Assembly: GCA_963710615.1 (NCBI GenBank) | Contig: CAVQBF010000005.1 | Location: forward strand, 229,315-293,314 | Direction of reading: 5' to 3' | Source: GCA-2746605 sp963710615 | GTDB taxonomy: Bacteria > Bacteroidota > Ignavibacteria > Ignavibacteriales > Melioribacteraceae | DNA length: 64,000 nucleotides | Shown: positions 37,564 through 47,596 of the stretch, piece after piece | How the letters are laid out: each line of letters opens with the position of its first letter | Numbering within the stretch: the first letter of the stretch is position 1 | The notes under the pieces: model-generated | What the model was told of the DNA's origin: nothing | The model's database searches: none | What the model saw: only the letters and a program-made list of their open reading frames with translations | Position numbers and translations under genes: made by a program

Positions 37564-39070
37564 AAAAGCTTTAATAAGTGTATCTGATAAGGTTGGTATT
37601 ACCGAATTGGCAGAAGCATTAATTGCTAATAATTATGAAATATTAGCTACAGGAAATACAGCTAAGTTGCTTAATAATAATAGCATTAACTGTAAAGAAA
37701 TTTCAGATTACACAGACTCACCCGAAGTATTTTCTGGTAGAGTAAAATCTTTGCACCCCAAAATATTTGGAGGTATTTTATTTAGAAGGAATAATAAGAA
37801 TGATATCATTGAAGCAAACCAAAATGGAATTGCTCCGATAGATATTGTTTGTGTAAACCTTTATCCTTTTGAAAAAGTTGTTGTTAAAGATGATGTGGAT
37901 GAAGAGACTAAAATTGAAAATATCGATATCGGCGGACCAAGCTTAATTAGAGCGGCAGCTAAGAATTATAAATATGTTTCTGTTCTGACCAATCCATATC
38001 AGTATGAAAATTTTATAACCCGGCTAAAAGATGGAAATATTAATGAAAATTTTAGAAAAGAATTAGCGGCTGAAGCATTTTCGCATACAGCAAAATACGA
38101 TAAGTTGATTGCTGATTATTTTGACCATAAACTTATTGGTAAGAATGAGACTTTCAGAGAAAACTTACCGCTTCATAGCGAACTAAGGTATGGAGAAAAT
38201 CCTCATCAAAAAGCATTTCTATATGGTAATTTCTATGAAAATTACAAATTCTTGCACGGCAAAGAGTTATCTTATAATAATATTATTGACTTAGTTGCAG
38301 CTGATGATTTGGTAAATGAGCTTGATGAAAATGCATGTGTAATTATCAAACATACAAATCCGTGCGGTGCAGCAATCGGCAATAATGCTTTGGAAGCTTA
38401 TGAAAAAGCATTGTCGTGTGATCCCATTTCTTCATTTGGTGGAATAATTGCTTTCAATCTTACAGTTGATGAAGAGACTGCAGTAAAACTTAATGAGATA
38501 TTTTCTGAAGTAATCATTGCACCATCGTATTCTGAAAAAGCACTTGAAATATTAGGTAAAAAGAAGAATAGAAGAATCATTCAAAAATCTTCAAAATCAT
38601 CCTCCCCAAAGGCTCAATTTAAAAGTATTATCGGCGGAGTTATTCAGCAAGATGAGGATAAATCAACTTTTCCTGAAGATTATAAAATTGTAACTAATAA
38701 AAAAATTACCGATGATGAATTAAGAAATCTTAAGTTTGCATGGACTGTCTGTAAACACACCAAATCAAACGCAATTGTATTCTGTAAAGATTTAAAAGCA
38801 ATTGGAGTTGGGGCTGGACAAATGTCCAGAATAGATTCATCTAGAATAGCCGTCATTAAAGCCAAGGAACATGGTCATGATCTTAAAAATGCAGTTGCCG
38901 CATCTGACGCATTTTTCCCATTCGCCGATGGAGTTGAGGAAATTGCGGCAAGCGGAGTTACTGCAATTGTTCAGCCTGGCGGTTCAGTTAGAGATGAAGA
39001 AGTAATAACAGCTGCTAATAATAAAAATATTTCAATGATTTTCACCGGTATTAGAAATTTTAAACATTAA
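37556..39070 (+). CDS. purH: Bifunctional AICAR transformylase/IMP cyclohydrolase
   Basis: 504 residues, GTG start with AGGGAGA upstream inside the end of purN. The N-terminal IMP cyclohydrolase (MGS-like) domain has VSDKVGITELAEAL and SGRVKSLHPKIFGGIL; the C-terminal AICAR transformylase has RYGENPHQKA, VIIKHTNPCGAAIG (about 262) and SDAFFPFADGVE. It carries out the last two steps of IMP synthesis. mreB starts eight bases after its stop, joining purine genes to the cell-shape cluster. Confidence 0.97.
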   Translation: MIKKALISVSDKVGITELAEALIANNYEILATGNTAKLLNNNSINCKEISDYTDSPEVFSGRVKSLHPKIFGGILFRRNNKNDIIEANQNGIAPIDIVCVNLYPFEKVVVKDDVDEETKIENIDIGGPSLIRAAAKNYKYVSVLTNPYQYENFITRLKDGNINENFRKELAAEAFSHTAKYDKLIADYFDHKLIGKNETFRENLPLHSELRYGENPHQKAFLYGNFYENYKFLHGKELSYNNIIDLVAADDLVNELDENACVIIKHTNPCGAAIGNNALEAYEKALSCDPISSFGGIIAFNLTVDEETAVKLNEIFSEVIIAPSYSEKALEILGKKKNRRIIQKSSKSSSPKAQFKSIIGGVIQQDEDKSTFPEDYKIVTNKKITDDELRNLKFAWTVCKHTKSNAIVFCKDLKAIGVGAGQMSRIDSSRIAVIKAKEHGHDLKNAVAASDAFFPFADGVEEIAASGVTAIVQPGGSVRDEEVITAANNKNISMIFTGIRNFKH

Positions 39071-39078
39071 GAGGTTTT

Positions 39079-40104
39079 ATGGGATTCTTAGATATACTTT
39101 CAACTGATATTGCAATTGATCTTGGGACTGCCAATACAGTAATTTATGTTAAAGGCAAGGGTATTGTTCTAAATGAACCTTCAATTGTTGCATTTGATAG
39201 AAATACAAAAAAAATTATCGCATTAGGGAATAAAGCTAAAGAGATGCAGGGAAGAGAACATCGTCAAATAAGGGTTTCCAGACCTATGCGTGATGGAGTA
39301 ATTGCTGACTTTGAGATTGCTGAGGGGATGATAAGAGCCTTTATTAAAAAAGTGAATCGTGGTGCATTTTCAAGTCGGCGAGTTGTGGTTGCTGTCCCGA
39401 GCGGTGTAACCGAAGTTGAGAAACGTGCTGTACGAGATAGTGCTGAACATGCGGGTGCAAAAGAAGTCCATCTGATAGCAGAGCCCATGGCAGCAGCAAT
39501 CGGTGTTGGTATTGACGTTAGTGCTGCAGTTGGAAATATGATTTTAGATATTGGCGGTGGAACTACTGAAATTGCAGTTATAGCTTTGGATGGTATTGTC
39601 AATGAAGAATCTTTGCGTATTGCAGGTGATGAGATGAATAACGCAATTATTCAATTCTTTAAGAAAAATTATAACTTGCTGATAGGTGAAAGAACCGGTG
39701 AAACAATTAAATGCGAAGTTGGGTCTGCTGTTCCCTTACAAGAAGAAATAACCATTGAAGTAAAAGGTCGCGATTTAGTTGGCGGAATTCCTAAAACAGT
39801 TGAGGTAAGTTCTGTAGAAATAAGAGATGCACTTAATGAAAATATTACTCAAATTGTTGAAGGTGTTAAGCAGACTTTAGAAAGAACCCCACCGGAACTA
39901 TCTGCTGATATTTTGGATAGAGGTGTAATGATTACAGGAGGAGGTGCATTGCTTAAAGGACTGGATGAAAGGATTAAAATGGAAACTAATTTACCGGTGC
40001 ACATAGCAGAAAATCCACTTATGGCTGTTGTACTTGGTGCCGGGAAAGCAATAGAAAATATGAACAAATATTCAAAAGTATTTATTCGTAAAAGAAGTTA
40101 CTAA
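39079..40104 (+). CDS. mreB: Rod shape-determining protein MreB
   Basis: 341 residues, an actin-like ATPase. ATP-site motifs: DLGTANTVIYVKGKGIV (phosphate 1), VVAVPSGVTEVEKRAV, LDIGGGTTEIAVI (phosphate 2) and ITGGGALLKGLDE (adenosine). Filaments under the inner membrane guide lateral wall synthesis. The start follows an AGAGG site. It heads mreB-mreC-mreD-PBP2-rodA, a complete elongasome set, with overlapping or closely spaced genes. Confidence 0.98.
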   Translation: MGFLDILSTDIAIDLGTANTVIYVKGKGIVLNEPSIVAFDRNTKKIIALGNKAKEMQGREHRQIRVSRPMRDGVIADFEIAEGMIRAFIKKVNRGAFSSRRVVVAVPSGVTEVEKRAVRDSAEHAGAKEVHLIAEPMAAAIGVGIDVSAAVGNMILDIGGGTTEIAVIALDGIVNEESLRIAGDEMNNAIIQFFKKNYNLLIGERTGETIKCEVGSAVPLQEEITIEVKGRDLVGGIPKTVEVSSVEIRDALNENITQIVEGVKQTLERTPPELSADILDRGVMITGGGALLKGLDERIKMETNLPVHIAENPLMAVVLGAGKAIENMNKYSKVFIRKRSY

Positions 40105-40940
40105 TGCCCCGCTTTATTAGAATAATTTTTAACAAGTTTAAAGAGTACATAGTTTTAGTTTTATTACTCGTAAGTAGTTTAGTTCTAATTACCTTAAATA
40201 ATAATAGCGAGGTAAAAAACGTTAGGCTGTTTGCCCTTGGTGTTTTTGCTAGTGTAAATTCAGCTATTATAAATTTTGGACACATTTTTGAGGATACAGA
40301 ATACATTGAAAATCTTGAAAATAGAAATGCAGAATTAATGCTGCAAGTAAATCAGCTTAGAAATTTTGCACTCGAAAATAAAGAACTCAATAATATTCTG
40401 CAGTTTAAAAATACCACCAATTATGATCTGGCAACAGCAAAAATTGTCTCCCGATTAGTTTCTAAAATTAGCGGGTATTTTATTATTTCCAAGGGCAAGA
40501 GCGATGGTATAACTCAAGGAATGCCAGTAATTACTGATAAAGGTTTAGTGGGGATTGTAACTGCCACGGCAGATAATTACTCAACAGTTAGAACATATGA
40601 AAATAGTCTTTTCAGAGTTGCGGTAAAAGTTCAGCGAAGCAATGTTGACGGAATTCTTTCTTGGGATGGAATAAATCTGTTAGTTAAGAACGTGCCCACA
40701 ACTGAAGACGTAGAAATTGGTGATAGGATTGTTGTGTCGGAACTTAGCTCAATGTTGCCTCCTTCAATACCTGTAGGGATAGTTGGAGAAAAGGAAAGTA
40801 CAATTTCTGGTGTATTAACAAATTTAAAAATAAAACCATTTGTTGAAATTGGTTCTATGAAGAATGTTACAGTATTAAAAGTAACAAAGAATTTTCAACT
40901 TGATTCTCTTGAACAAAAATTAACGGGGGGTCTAAAATAA
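40104..40940 (+). CDS. mreC: Rod shape-determining protein MreC
   Basis: 278 residues. A single N-terminal membrane helix (about 15-32), a short coiled coil (about 66-95, with NAELMLQVNQLRN), and two beta domains in the periplasm with the usual ISKGKSDGITQGMPVITDKGLVG. It links MreB to PBP2 and MreD. The ATG overlaps the mreB stop by one base. Its own stop, TAA at 40938-40940, lies in an ATAA overlap with mreD. Confidence 0.95.
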   Translation: MPRFIRIIFNKFKEYIVLVLLLVSSLVLITLNNNSEVKNVRLFALGVFASVNSAIINFGHIFEDTEYIENLENRNAELMLQVNQLRNFALENKELNNILQFKNTTNYDLATAKIVSRLVSKISGYFIISKGKSDGITQGMPVITDKGLVGIVTATADNYSTVRTYENSLFRVAVKVQRSNVDGILSWDGINLLVKNVPTTEDVEIGDRIVVSELSSMLPPSIPVGIVGEKESTISGVLTNLKIKPFVEIGSMKNVTVLKVTKNFQLDSLEQKLTGGLK

Positions 40941-41428
40941 AAGCTGCAAAATTTATTAAATATTTTGTTCTGCTTCTTGTTTTAGCAATTCTTCAACTCA
41001 CAATTGTACCAATGGTTTCAATTGGTTCAATCATCCCTAATCTTGTTGTAATTTTAGTAGTTACTTTCACTTTGTTTTATGGTCAGTTATACGGAACAAT
41101 TTTCGGAGCGGTTTGCGGTTTATTTTTTGATTTAATATCTGGCGGTGTATTAGGAACTGCAATGTTCTCATTAACTATAAGTAGTTTTATCGCAGGTTAT
41201 TTTTTTAACGAGAATAAAACTGAATTTAATTTATCATCTATGTTTTTAGTTCTAATTGTTTTTATATCCGCAGCTATTAATTCATTCTTTTATATGCTTC
41301 TAACCTCATCTGAAATAAAATTTACTGCCTCCCATTTAATTTTGGAACAAGGTATATTGCCTGGTGTGTATACAGCATTGCTTGCATTACCAGTTGTAAT
41401 TTATAATCAGAAGCGAACAATACTATGA
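40937..41428 (+). CDS. mreD: Rod shape-determining protein MreD, apparent ATA start
   Basis: Reading from ATA at 40937 gives 163 residues, normal for MreD, beginning IKAAKFIKYFVLLLVLAILQ, the first membrane helix that MreD proteins need. The first ATG (41012) would delete that helix and leave 138 residues. No ATG, GTG or TTG lies between. The ATA overlaps the mreC stop as ATAA, as at hpnC/hpnD. A GGGGGG stretch five to ten bases upstream could serve as ribosome site. Five or so membrane helices follow, with the YGTIFGAVCGLFFDL motif typical of the family. The stop overlaps the PBP2 gene (ATGA). Confidence 0.85.
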   Translation: MKAAKFIKYFVLLLVLAILQLTIVPMVSIGSIIPNLVVILVVTFTLFYGQLYGTIFGAVCGLFFDLISGGVLGTAMFSLTISSFIAGYFFNENKTEFNLSSMFLVLIVFISAAINSFFYMLLTSSEIKFTASHLILEQGILPGVYTALLALPVVIYNQKRTIL

Positions 41429-43209
41429 GTGACCGAATATTTGGGTCTGAATTAAGAAAAAATATAATGATAACCATCCTTGGGGTTGTTGGAATTGTAT
41501 TTTTTAGTCAGCTTATAAAAATGCAAATAATTGAGCATGAGTCGTATGTGGAAAAATCAGATAACAATTCAGTTAAAAAGATAGTCCAGCCAGCACCAAG
41601 AGGTATATTATTCGATCGCAATTTTCAAGTAATGGTAAGTAATAAACCATCTTATACTCTTCAAATTACTCCTGCTATTTTTGATACGAGCAATAGTAGC
41701 CTTATTGAAAATATTTTAAGTTTAGAGAAAAATTCAATTGAAAAGATCTTTTATCAGAACAGAGGGTATTCAAAATATTTGCCAAGAGTAATAAAGCGCG
41801 ATGTAGCATATGATGATATAATCTGGATTGAAGAACATAATGAAAAATTAAATGGTGTTAATATAGTTGTAGAAATGCAGCGCGATTATTCATTTGATGT
41901 AAACGGTTCTCATATATTTGGTTATTTAAGAGAGATAAATGCTCAGCAATTAAAGAATAATCAAGATAACTATGACCTCGGAGATTTTATTGGCATAAAA
42001 GGTGTCGAGAAAAAATACGAAAATCTCTTGCGTGGTGAAAAGGGATTTCAGTTTATTTTAGTCGATTCCCGAAGAAAAACCATAGGTAAGTATTTGGAGG
42101 GACTGAACGACCTGCCTCCGAAAAAGGGAAGAGACCTCGTACTTACAATTGATTTAGAAACTCAGAAGGTAGCTGAAAAAGCATTTGAAGGTTTCTCTGG
42201 TTCACTTGTTGCAATTGAGCCGAGCAGTGGTGAAATTTTAGCTTATATTAGTGCGCCATCTTATAATTTAGAAGAATTTGCTTCGGTCACTTCAGTTAAA
42301 CAGTTAAATGAAATCCGCAATGATCCTACTAAGCCTTTATTTGATAGGGCTTCAAATTCAATTTATCCACCGGGTTCCACTTATAAAATGCTTGCCGCTT
42401 TAATTGGTCTTGAGGAAAAAATTATTAATAAGAATTCAACAATTTTCTGCAAAGGTGGATATCAGTTTGGAAACCGATTCTTTAAGTGTCATGGGTCTCA
42501 TGGAACAACAAATGTAGTTTCTGCTATTGAACACTCTTGTAACACTTTTTTCTACAAATTAATTTTAGATATAGGACTCGAACGATGGGCAGACTATTTA
42601 AGAATGTTTGGTTTTGGAAGTTCAACAAAATTTGATTTAGCCGCTGACGCTGTTGGTATTGTTCCGGATACGAAATATTACAATAAGGTATATGGTGAAA
42701 AAAAATGGGGCAGAGGAATGCTGATAAGCTTGGGAATTGGACAAGGTGAGTTAAGTGTTACAACTTTACAGCAAGCTCAATATATTGCACTTTTAGCAAA
42801 TTATGGCAAAACAAAAAGTCCACATGTAGGGAAAGGTTTTTTGGAGGGTTTATATCAAGAGTTTACTCCTTTTAATTTTGAGGACAAAGTAATTAATATT
42901 TCAAAAGAAAACTTTGATATTGTTCGGGAAGGTATGTTTAAAGTAGTTAATGGAAATGGGACTGCCCGCCATATACGATTGCCCAATATTGATATTGCAG
43001 GTAAAACCGGGACATCTCAAAATCCTCATGGTGAAGATCACGCTCTGTTTGTTGCTTTTGCCCCTTATGAGAATCCCCAAATTGCTGTTGCTGTAATTGT
43101 TGAAAACGTTGGATTTGGAGGAACTCATGCAGCTCCCATTGCCCAGAAAGTAATTAAAACATATTTGGAAAATTTGGATATTAGTGAATTTGATATGGCT
43201 ATATTGTAA
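41425..43209 (+). CDS. mrdA: Penicillin-binding protein 2, elongasome transpeptidase
   Basis: 594 residues, class B PBP. One N-terminal membrane helix (about 13-32), a dimerisation domain with PAPRGILFDRN, and the transpeptidase domain with YPPGSTYKM (SxxK, about 315), the SCN motif in EHSCNTFF (about 372) and AGKTGTSQNP (about 527). It crosslinks peptidoglycan during elongation, working with RodA, encoded next. ATG overlaps the mreD stop. The active-site set is intact, unlike PBP1A in this window. Confidence 0.96.
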   Translation: MSDRIFGSELRKNIMITILGVVGIVFFSQLIKMQIIEHESYVEKSDNNSVKKIVQPAPRGILFDRNFQVMVSNKPSYTLQITPAIFDTSNSSLIENILSLEKNSIEKIFYQNRGYSKYLPRVIKRDVAYDDIIWIEEHNEKLNGVNIVVEMQRDYSFDVNGSHIFGYLREINAQQLKNNQDNYDLGDFIGIKGVEKKYENLLRGEKGFQFILVDSRRKTIGKYLEGLNDLPPKKGRDLVLTIDLETQKVAEKAFEGFSGSLVAIEPSSGEILAYISAPSYNLEEFASVTSVKQLNEIRNDPTKPLFDRASNSIYPPGSTYKMLAALIGLEEKIINKNSTIFCKGGYQFGNRFFKCHGSHGTTNVVSAIEHSCNTFFYKLILDIGLERWADYLRMFGFGSSTKFDLAADAVGIVPDTKYYNKVYGEKKWGRGMLISLGIGQGELSVTTLQQAQYIALLANYGKTKSPHVGKGFLEGLYQEFTPFNFEDKVINISKENFDIVREGMFKVVNGNGTARHIRLPNIDIAGKTGTSQNPHGEDHALFVAFAPYENPQIAVAVIVENVGFGGTHAAPIAQKVIKTYLENLDISEFDMAIL

Positions 43210-43214
43210 GAAAA

Positions 43215-44444
43215 ATGGAACCAGTAAATAAAATAAACGATAAATTTGATTTCATAGTTTTTTTTACTGTAATAGCACTTATAGCAATTGGATTAGTCGC
43301 TATTTACAGTGCAACGAATGCGCATCCAACTGCGCAAGGTAATTTTCAGAAGCAATATATTACTGCAGTAATTTCGTTGGTATTATTTTTTGTTGCCTAT
43401 TTTATTCCGTATAAGACTTACAGATATTTAGCTTTGCCATCTTACATAGGTTCATTGTTTTTACTTGTATTAGTTTTATTTATTGGCAAGACCATATATG
43501 GAGCAAAGAGCTGGATAAGTTTCGGTCCAATTGGTTTTCAACCCTCTGAATTTGCTAAGGTTGGAGTAATTCTATTTCTTGCTTATTACTTGACTAAGCA
43601 AAGGAAGAATCCTAATAATCTTAAAGAATTTTTAAGTGTTGCTTTTTTAGGAATGGTTCCTATAATCCTCATTCTTCTTGAACCAGATATGGGAACTGCT
43701 ATAGTTTATATAGCAATAACTTCAGTTATTCTATTTTGGAGCGGCATCGATTTATTTTGGTTCTTTTTAGTGCTTGCTCCAATTGTTGTAGTTTTTGCAT
43801 CACTCTTTAGTCTTTCTGCATTTGTACTTGCAATGCTAGTTGTTCTTGCACTTTTAATTTACTTCAAAAAAAATATTTTTGTTAATGCATCAATTTTTGT
43901 AATGAATATGTCGGCGGCTTATTTATTTGATTATGGTATGAGTTTCTTAAAACCGCATCAGCAAAAAAGAATAGAAACATTTGTTAATCCTTCATCGGAT
44001 CCATTAGGTGCAGGATATAATATTTTACAAACTAAAGTTGCAATTGGTAGTGGAGGATTAACCGGAAAGGGTTTTCTGCAAGGGAACCAAACTCAATTAA
44101 GATTTATCCCGGAACAATGGACTGATTTTATTTATTGTGTTATTGGTGAGGAATTTGGATTTGTTGGAAGCATATTGGTTGTTACTTTATTCCTTATTCT
44201 GTTTGCCAGATTACTTTACATTGCAGTACACACAAAAAGTAGATTTGGAAGTATGGTTGTAATTGGAACTTTGGCATTACTGTTTACACATTTTGCAATA
44301 AATATTGGTATGAATCTCGGTGTAGCACCCGTTATTGGCTTGCCTCTTCCATTTATGAGCTATGGCGGAAGTTCACTGATGGTCAATATGCTTCTAATTG
44401 GGATTGTTTTAAATCTTTATAAAAATAGAAGAGAACATATTTAA
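43215..44444 (+). CDS. rodA: Rod shape-determining protein RodA, SEDS glycosyltransferase
   Basis: 409 residues with about ten membrane helices. SEDS hallmarks: IGFQPSEFAKVGVI (about 109), LLEPDMGTAIVY with the catalytic-region Asp (about 155), PEQWTDFIYCVIGEEFG (about 297) and the C-terminal PVIGLPLPFMSYGGSS. It polymerises lipid II together with PBP2. Starts five bases after the PBP2 stop. Confidence 0.96.
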   Translation: MEPVNKINDKFDFIVFFTVIALIAIGLVAIYSATNAHPTAQGNFQKQYITAVISLVLFFVAYFIPYKTYRYLALPSYIGSLFLLVLVLFIGKTIYGAKSWISFGPIGFQPSEFAKVGVILFLAYYLTKQRKNPNNLKEFLSVAFLGMVPIILILLEPDMGTAIVYIAITSVILFWSGIDLFWFFLVLAPIVVVFASLFSLSAFVLAMLVVLALLIYFKKNIFVNASIFVMNMSAAYLFDYGMSFLKPHQQKRIETFVNPSSDPLGAGYNILQTKVAIGSGGLTGKGFLQGNQTQLRFIPEQWTDFIYCVIGEEFGFVGSILVVTLFLILFARLLYIAVHTKSRFGSMVVIGTLALLFTHFAINIGMNLGVAPVIGLPLPFMSYGGSSLMVNMLLIGIVLNLYKNRREHI

Positions 44445-44446
44445 GA

Positions 44447-45262
44447 ATGAATGCACAAGAAAAATTATTGAATAAGACTAAACATGGTTACCATATCTCT
44501 GTTGGTTTGGATAGCGATTTAAGCAAAATCCCGAATTTTTTAAGGAGTAAGAAAAACGCAATTCTACAATTCAATAAGGCGATAATTGATGCAACTGCTG
44601 ATGAAGCTGCTGCATACAAAATTAATTTTGCATTTTATGAAAATTGGGGAATAGAAGGATTTAAAACTTTAGAGGAAACAATAAATTATATCCCAAAAGA
44701 TATTTTAATAATTGCAGATGCTAAAAGAGGTGATATAGGAAACACATCTCAAAAATATGCTGAATCAATTTTCGATCACTTCAAATGTGATTCAATTACA
44801 TTGCATCCATATATGGGCTCAGATTCTATTAAGCCTTTTTTAGACTATGATGGTAAAATTAGTTTTATTCTTTCTCTAACCTCAAATTCAAGTGCACTTG
44901 ATTTTGAAAAACAAAAGCTGGAAAACGGAAATTATCTTTATCAAGAAGTTATTAATAAAGTTAATAGCTGGAACATAAATAATAATTGTGGGCTTGTTTT
45001 CGGCGCAACAAATCCGAATGAGTTAGAAGAAAATATAGAATCGTTTAATAATATGCCAATATTACTGCCCGGAGTTGGCGCTCAAGGTGGTAGTCTTGAA
45101 GATGTCGCCCAGATATTCTTTGACCATAATAAGTCAAACTATTTAGTGAACATTAGCAGGGGGTTAATTTATGCTGATGATACAGTTTACTTTAAGAACG
45201 TAATTAATGACAAAATTAAACACTATAATAAAGTTGTTAATAAAATATTAATGTCGAAATAG
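44447..45262 (+). CDS. pyrF: Orotidine 5'-phosphate decarboxylase, type 2
   Basis: 271 residues. VGLDSDLSKIP near the start and IADAKRGDIGNTSQKYA (about 90) give the D-x-K-x-x-D catalytic set; ITLHPYMGSDSIKP and LLPGVGAQGGSLED (about 208) line the phosphate site. Length and motif spacing match the longer type 2 enzymes (TIGR02127). It makes UMP, which feeds pyrG in the same window. Two bases after rodA. Confidence 0.94.
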   Translation: MNAQEKLLNKTKHGYHISVGLDSDLSKIPNFLRSKKNAILQFNKAIIDATADEAAAYKINFAFYENWGIEGFKTLEETINYIPKDILIIADAKRGDIGNTSQKYAESIFDHFKCDSITLHPYMGSDSIKPFLDYDGKISFILSLTSNSSALDFEKQKLENGNYLYQEVINKVNSWNINNNCGLVFGATNPNELEENIESFNNMPILLPGVGAQGGSLEDVAQIFFDHNKSNYLVNISRGLIYADDTVYFKNVINDKIKHYNKVVNKILMSK

Positions 45263-45409
45263 TATTATTATTCAACATTGATATCAAATTTTTATTGCCT
45301 AAATAATACTCTTAATAAATCCCCTCACAATTGAGTTGATTTTATAATTCATATTTCTTAATTATTAAATGGATTATATTTAATTGTAGAATAATGAGTT
45401 TTAAATTCA

Positions 45410-46891
45410 ATGAAAAACAACTCTGTAATCGAAGAAAAACATCTCCACCAAATCTGGCTTAATCAAGATTTTGTAAATGATCTTAACACGAGTGATGGAG
45501 AATCTGTATCAGTTATTAACCCTGGTGAATATAACACAGATTCCGGCGGACCCGATTTTAAGCACGCCCGTATTAAAATTGGGAGACTAACTTTTGTTGG
45601 TGATGTTGAAATTGATCGCGATTATTCTGATTGGAAAAATCATGGTCATAATATAAACAGGAACTATAATAAAGTAATTCTTCATCTTTCATATTCAAAT
45701 AAACAAAAACAGCATTATGTTTATACTAGCGATGGCAGAAAAGTTAATTCAATTCCATTACTTGAAAATATTTCAGCCGATAACCTCAAAGCAGAAATCA
45801 CTCTTGCTGGTAAGACTAACAAAAGCGTAAAATCGTTTGAATTAAAATGCAGAAGTGAAATTGATCTTGTTCCGAAGGAAGATAGGCAGAATGCTATATT
45901 AAATTTTGGTATAAGCAGATTTCAAAATAAATGTGAACGCGTTTTTCATCGGTTAAAGGAATTAAAGTTCATTTCACAATTGGAATTGAAGGAGCCTGTA
46001 ATCCGTTATGAACTTTCAAAAGAATTTATGGAACGTGAATTTTCTCATGATGATTTTAAAGATAAGAATATTTGGAAGCAGCTATTTTACGAATTGATTT
46101 TTGAGGCACTTGGTTATTCAAAAAATAAAAATATAATGATGAAACTTGCTCAAAATGTAAATCTAGATTTTTTGAATCAACTTGATAAAAATAATGAGCT
46201 TAATATTCAAATCGAATCGGTACTCTTTAACATTTCAGGACTTATGCCGGAAATAAATTCTCTAAATGATTCAAACTTAGAATACCTGCAAAAATTGGAT
46301 GAATATTGGAAACTCTTATCAAAGATTTATGATGGAAAAAAGTTTGATGAAACTCAATGGCAGTTTTTAGGTCAGCGTCCTCAAAATTTTCCGACTGTTA
46401 GAATTTCTGGTGGAGCAAAGATATTAGAAGCAATCCTTATAAAGAACCTTACCGGTAATGTAATTAAGAAATTTTCTGAAATTCACTCTACAAAGGTACT
46501 GATAAATTCAATCCGTTCACTCTTTATAGTGAAAGCATCAGGTTATTGGAGAGAGCATTACGTATTTGATAAAAGTTCTAAAATAAAGTTAAACTACATT
46601 ATTGGGCTCAGTAGAGCAGATGAGATATTCATTAATGTAATTTTGCCATATCTTTCTGTTTATTTTGACATGTTTGGGAATGAGGCTCTCTCAAAAAAAG
46701 TACTAAAAGTTTATAACGAGTATAATCAAAAAGTTGATAATAAAATTGTAAGAAATGTATCTGACGCTCTGAAACTTGATGGAGTAAATAAGAAAACCAT
46801 TTATTCTCAAGGAATGATTGAAGTTTTTAGAAATTACTGCTCTAAGAATAAATGTCTTGAATGTGAGATAGGTAAAAAGATATTCATTTAA
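45410..46891 (+). CDS. DUF2851 family protein
   Basis: 493 residues. The N-terminus EEKHLHQIWLNQDF and the block PGEYNTDSGGPDFKHARI...FVGDVEID are the signature of the Bacteroidota-enriched family DUF2851, of unknown function. The E-D-x-D pattern of the start (GDVEIDRDYSDWKNHGH) looks nuclease-like, an inference. The C-terminus ends in a Cys cluster, C-x-x-x-x-C-x-x-C. No signal peptide. It is convergent with the BFN/UVR gene, seven bases apart. Confidence 0.8.
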   Translation: MKNNSVIEEKHLHQIWLNQDFVNDLNTSDGESVSVINPGEYNTDSGGPDFKHARIKIGRLTFVGDVEIDRDYSDWKNHGHNINRNYNKVILHLSYSNKQKQHYVYTSDGRKVNSIPLLENISADNLKAEITLAGKTNKSVKSFELKCRSEIDLVPKEDRQNAILNFGISRFQNKCERVFHRLKELKFISQLELKEPVIRYELSKEFMEREFSHDDFKDKNIWKQLFYELIFEALGYSKNKNIMMKLAQNVNLDFLNQLDKNNELNIQIESVLFNISGLMPEINSLNDSNLEYLQKLDEYWKLLSKIYDGKKFDETQWQFLGQRPQNFPTVRISGGAKILEAILIKNLTGNVIKKFSEIHSTKVLINSIRSLFIVKASGYWREHYVFDKSSKIKLNYIIGLSRADEIFINVILPYLSVYFDMFGNEALSKKVLKVYNEYNQKVDNKIVRNVSDALKLDGVNKKTIYSQGMIEVFRNYCSKNKCLECEIGKKIFI

Positions 46892-46898
46892 TATTAAA

Positions 46899-47501
46899 CT
46901 AATTAGTGCCTTTTAATCTGTTAATCTCATCTCTTAATTTTGCTGCTCTTTCATAATCTTCTTTTTCGAGAGCTTCTCTCAACTGATCTTGTAGAGAAGC
47001 GACTTTCGTTTCTGATGATTGTTTCGGATATTGTTTCGATTCGAAGTCATTTGCAATTTCAAAAGATTCCTCGGAAGATTCACTATCTTCGGAAGAAGGC
47101 ACAAATGAGGCTTGCCTCATTACTTCTTCGGATACAAAAATCTGACTACCCGTTCTCACCGCAAGAGCTATTGCATCACTAGGTCGAGCATCAATTGTGG
47201 TAGAAATTGTAGACACCTCTAATAGTAATTTTGCATAAAATGTATTATCTCTAAGTTCATCAATCACTATTTCAACCAAAGTTCCGCCTAAATCGTCAAC
47301 AAGATTTTTCATTAAATCATGAGTTAAAGGTCTTGGTGGTTTTATTCCTTCAATTTCCAAAGCAATAGATTGAGCTTCGAACGATCCAATAATTATAGGT
47401 AACCTTCTTACTCCAAACGATTCCTTTAGTAATAATGCATAAGCTCCACCAGCAGAAGGGCTGGATGATAATCCTAAAATATCGACTTGAATTTTTTCCA
47501 A
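46899..47501 (-). CDS. Bifunctional nuclease (BFN/DUF151) family protein with UVR motif
   Basis: 200 residues. The N-terminal ~130 residues are the BFN domain (LPIIIGSFEAQSIALEIEG, RPLTHDLM, DARPSDAIALAVR), first described in plant and Thermotoga proteins with RNase and DNase activity. After an acidic linker rich in Ser and Glu (about 133-165) comes a UVR motif (LREALEKEDYERAAKLRDEI) like the UvrB-binding segment in UvrC. The combination is usual in Bacteroidota. Divergent from clpS with 95 AT-rich bases between. Confidence 0.88.
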   Translation of the reverse strand: MEKIQVDILGLSSSPSAGGAYALLLKESFGVRRLPIIIGSFEAQSIALEIEGIKPPRPLTHDLMKNLVDDLGGTLVEIVIDELRDNTFYAKLLLEVSTISTTIDARPSDAIALAVRTGSQIFVSEEVMRQASFVPSSEDSESSEESFEIANDFESKQYPKQSSETKVASLQDQLREALEKEDYERAAKLRDEINRLKGTN

Positions 47502-47596
47502 ATTCCTACCATTTTTTCTATTAATGTTGTATAATTTCTACTAGTAATATAATTAATTTTTTTCTTCTAATTAAAGTATAATAAGTTATTATCGAA

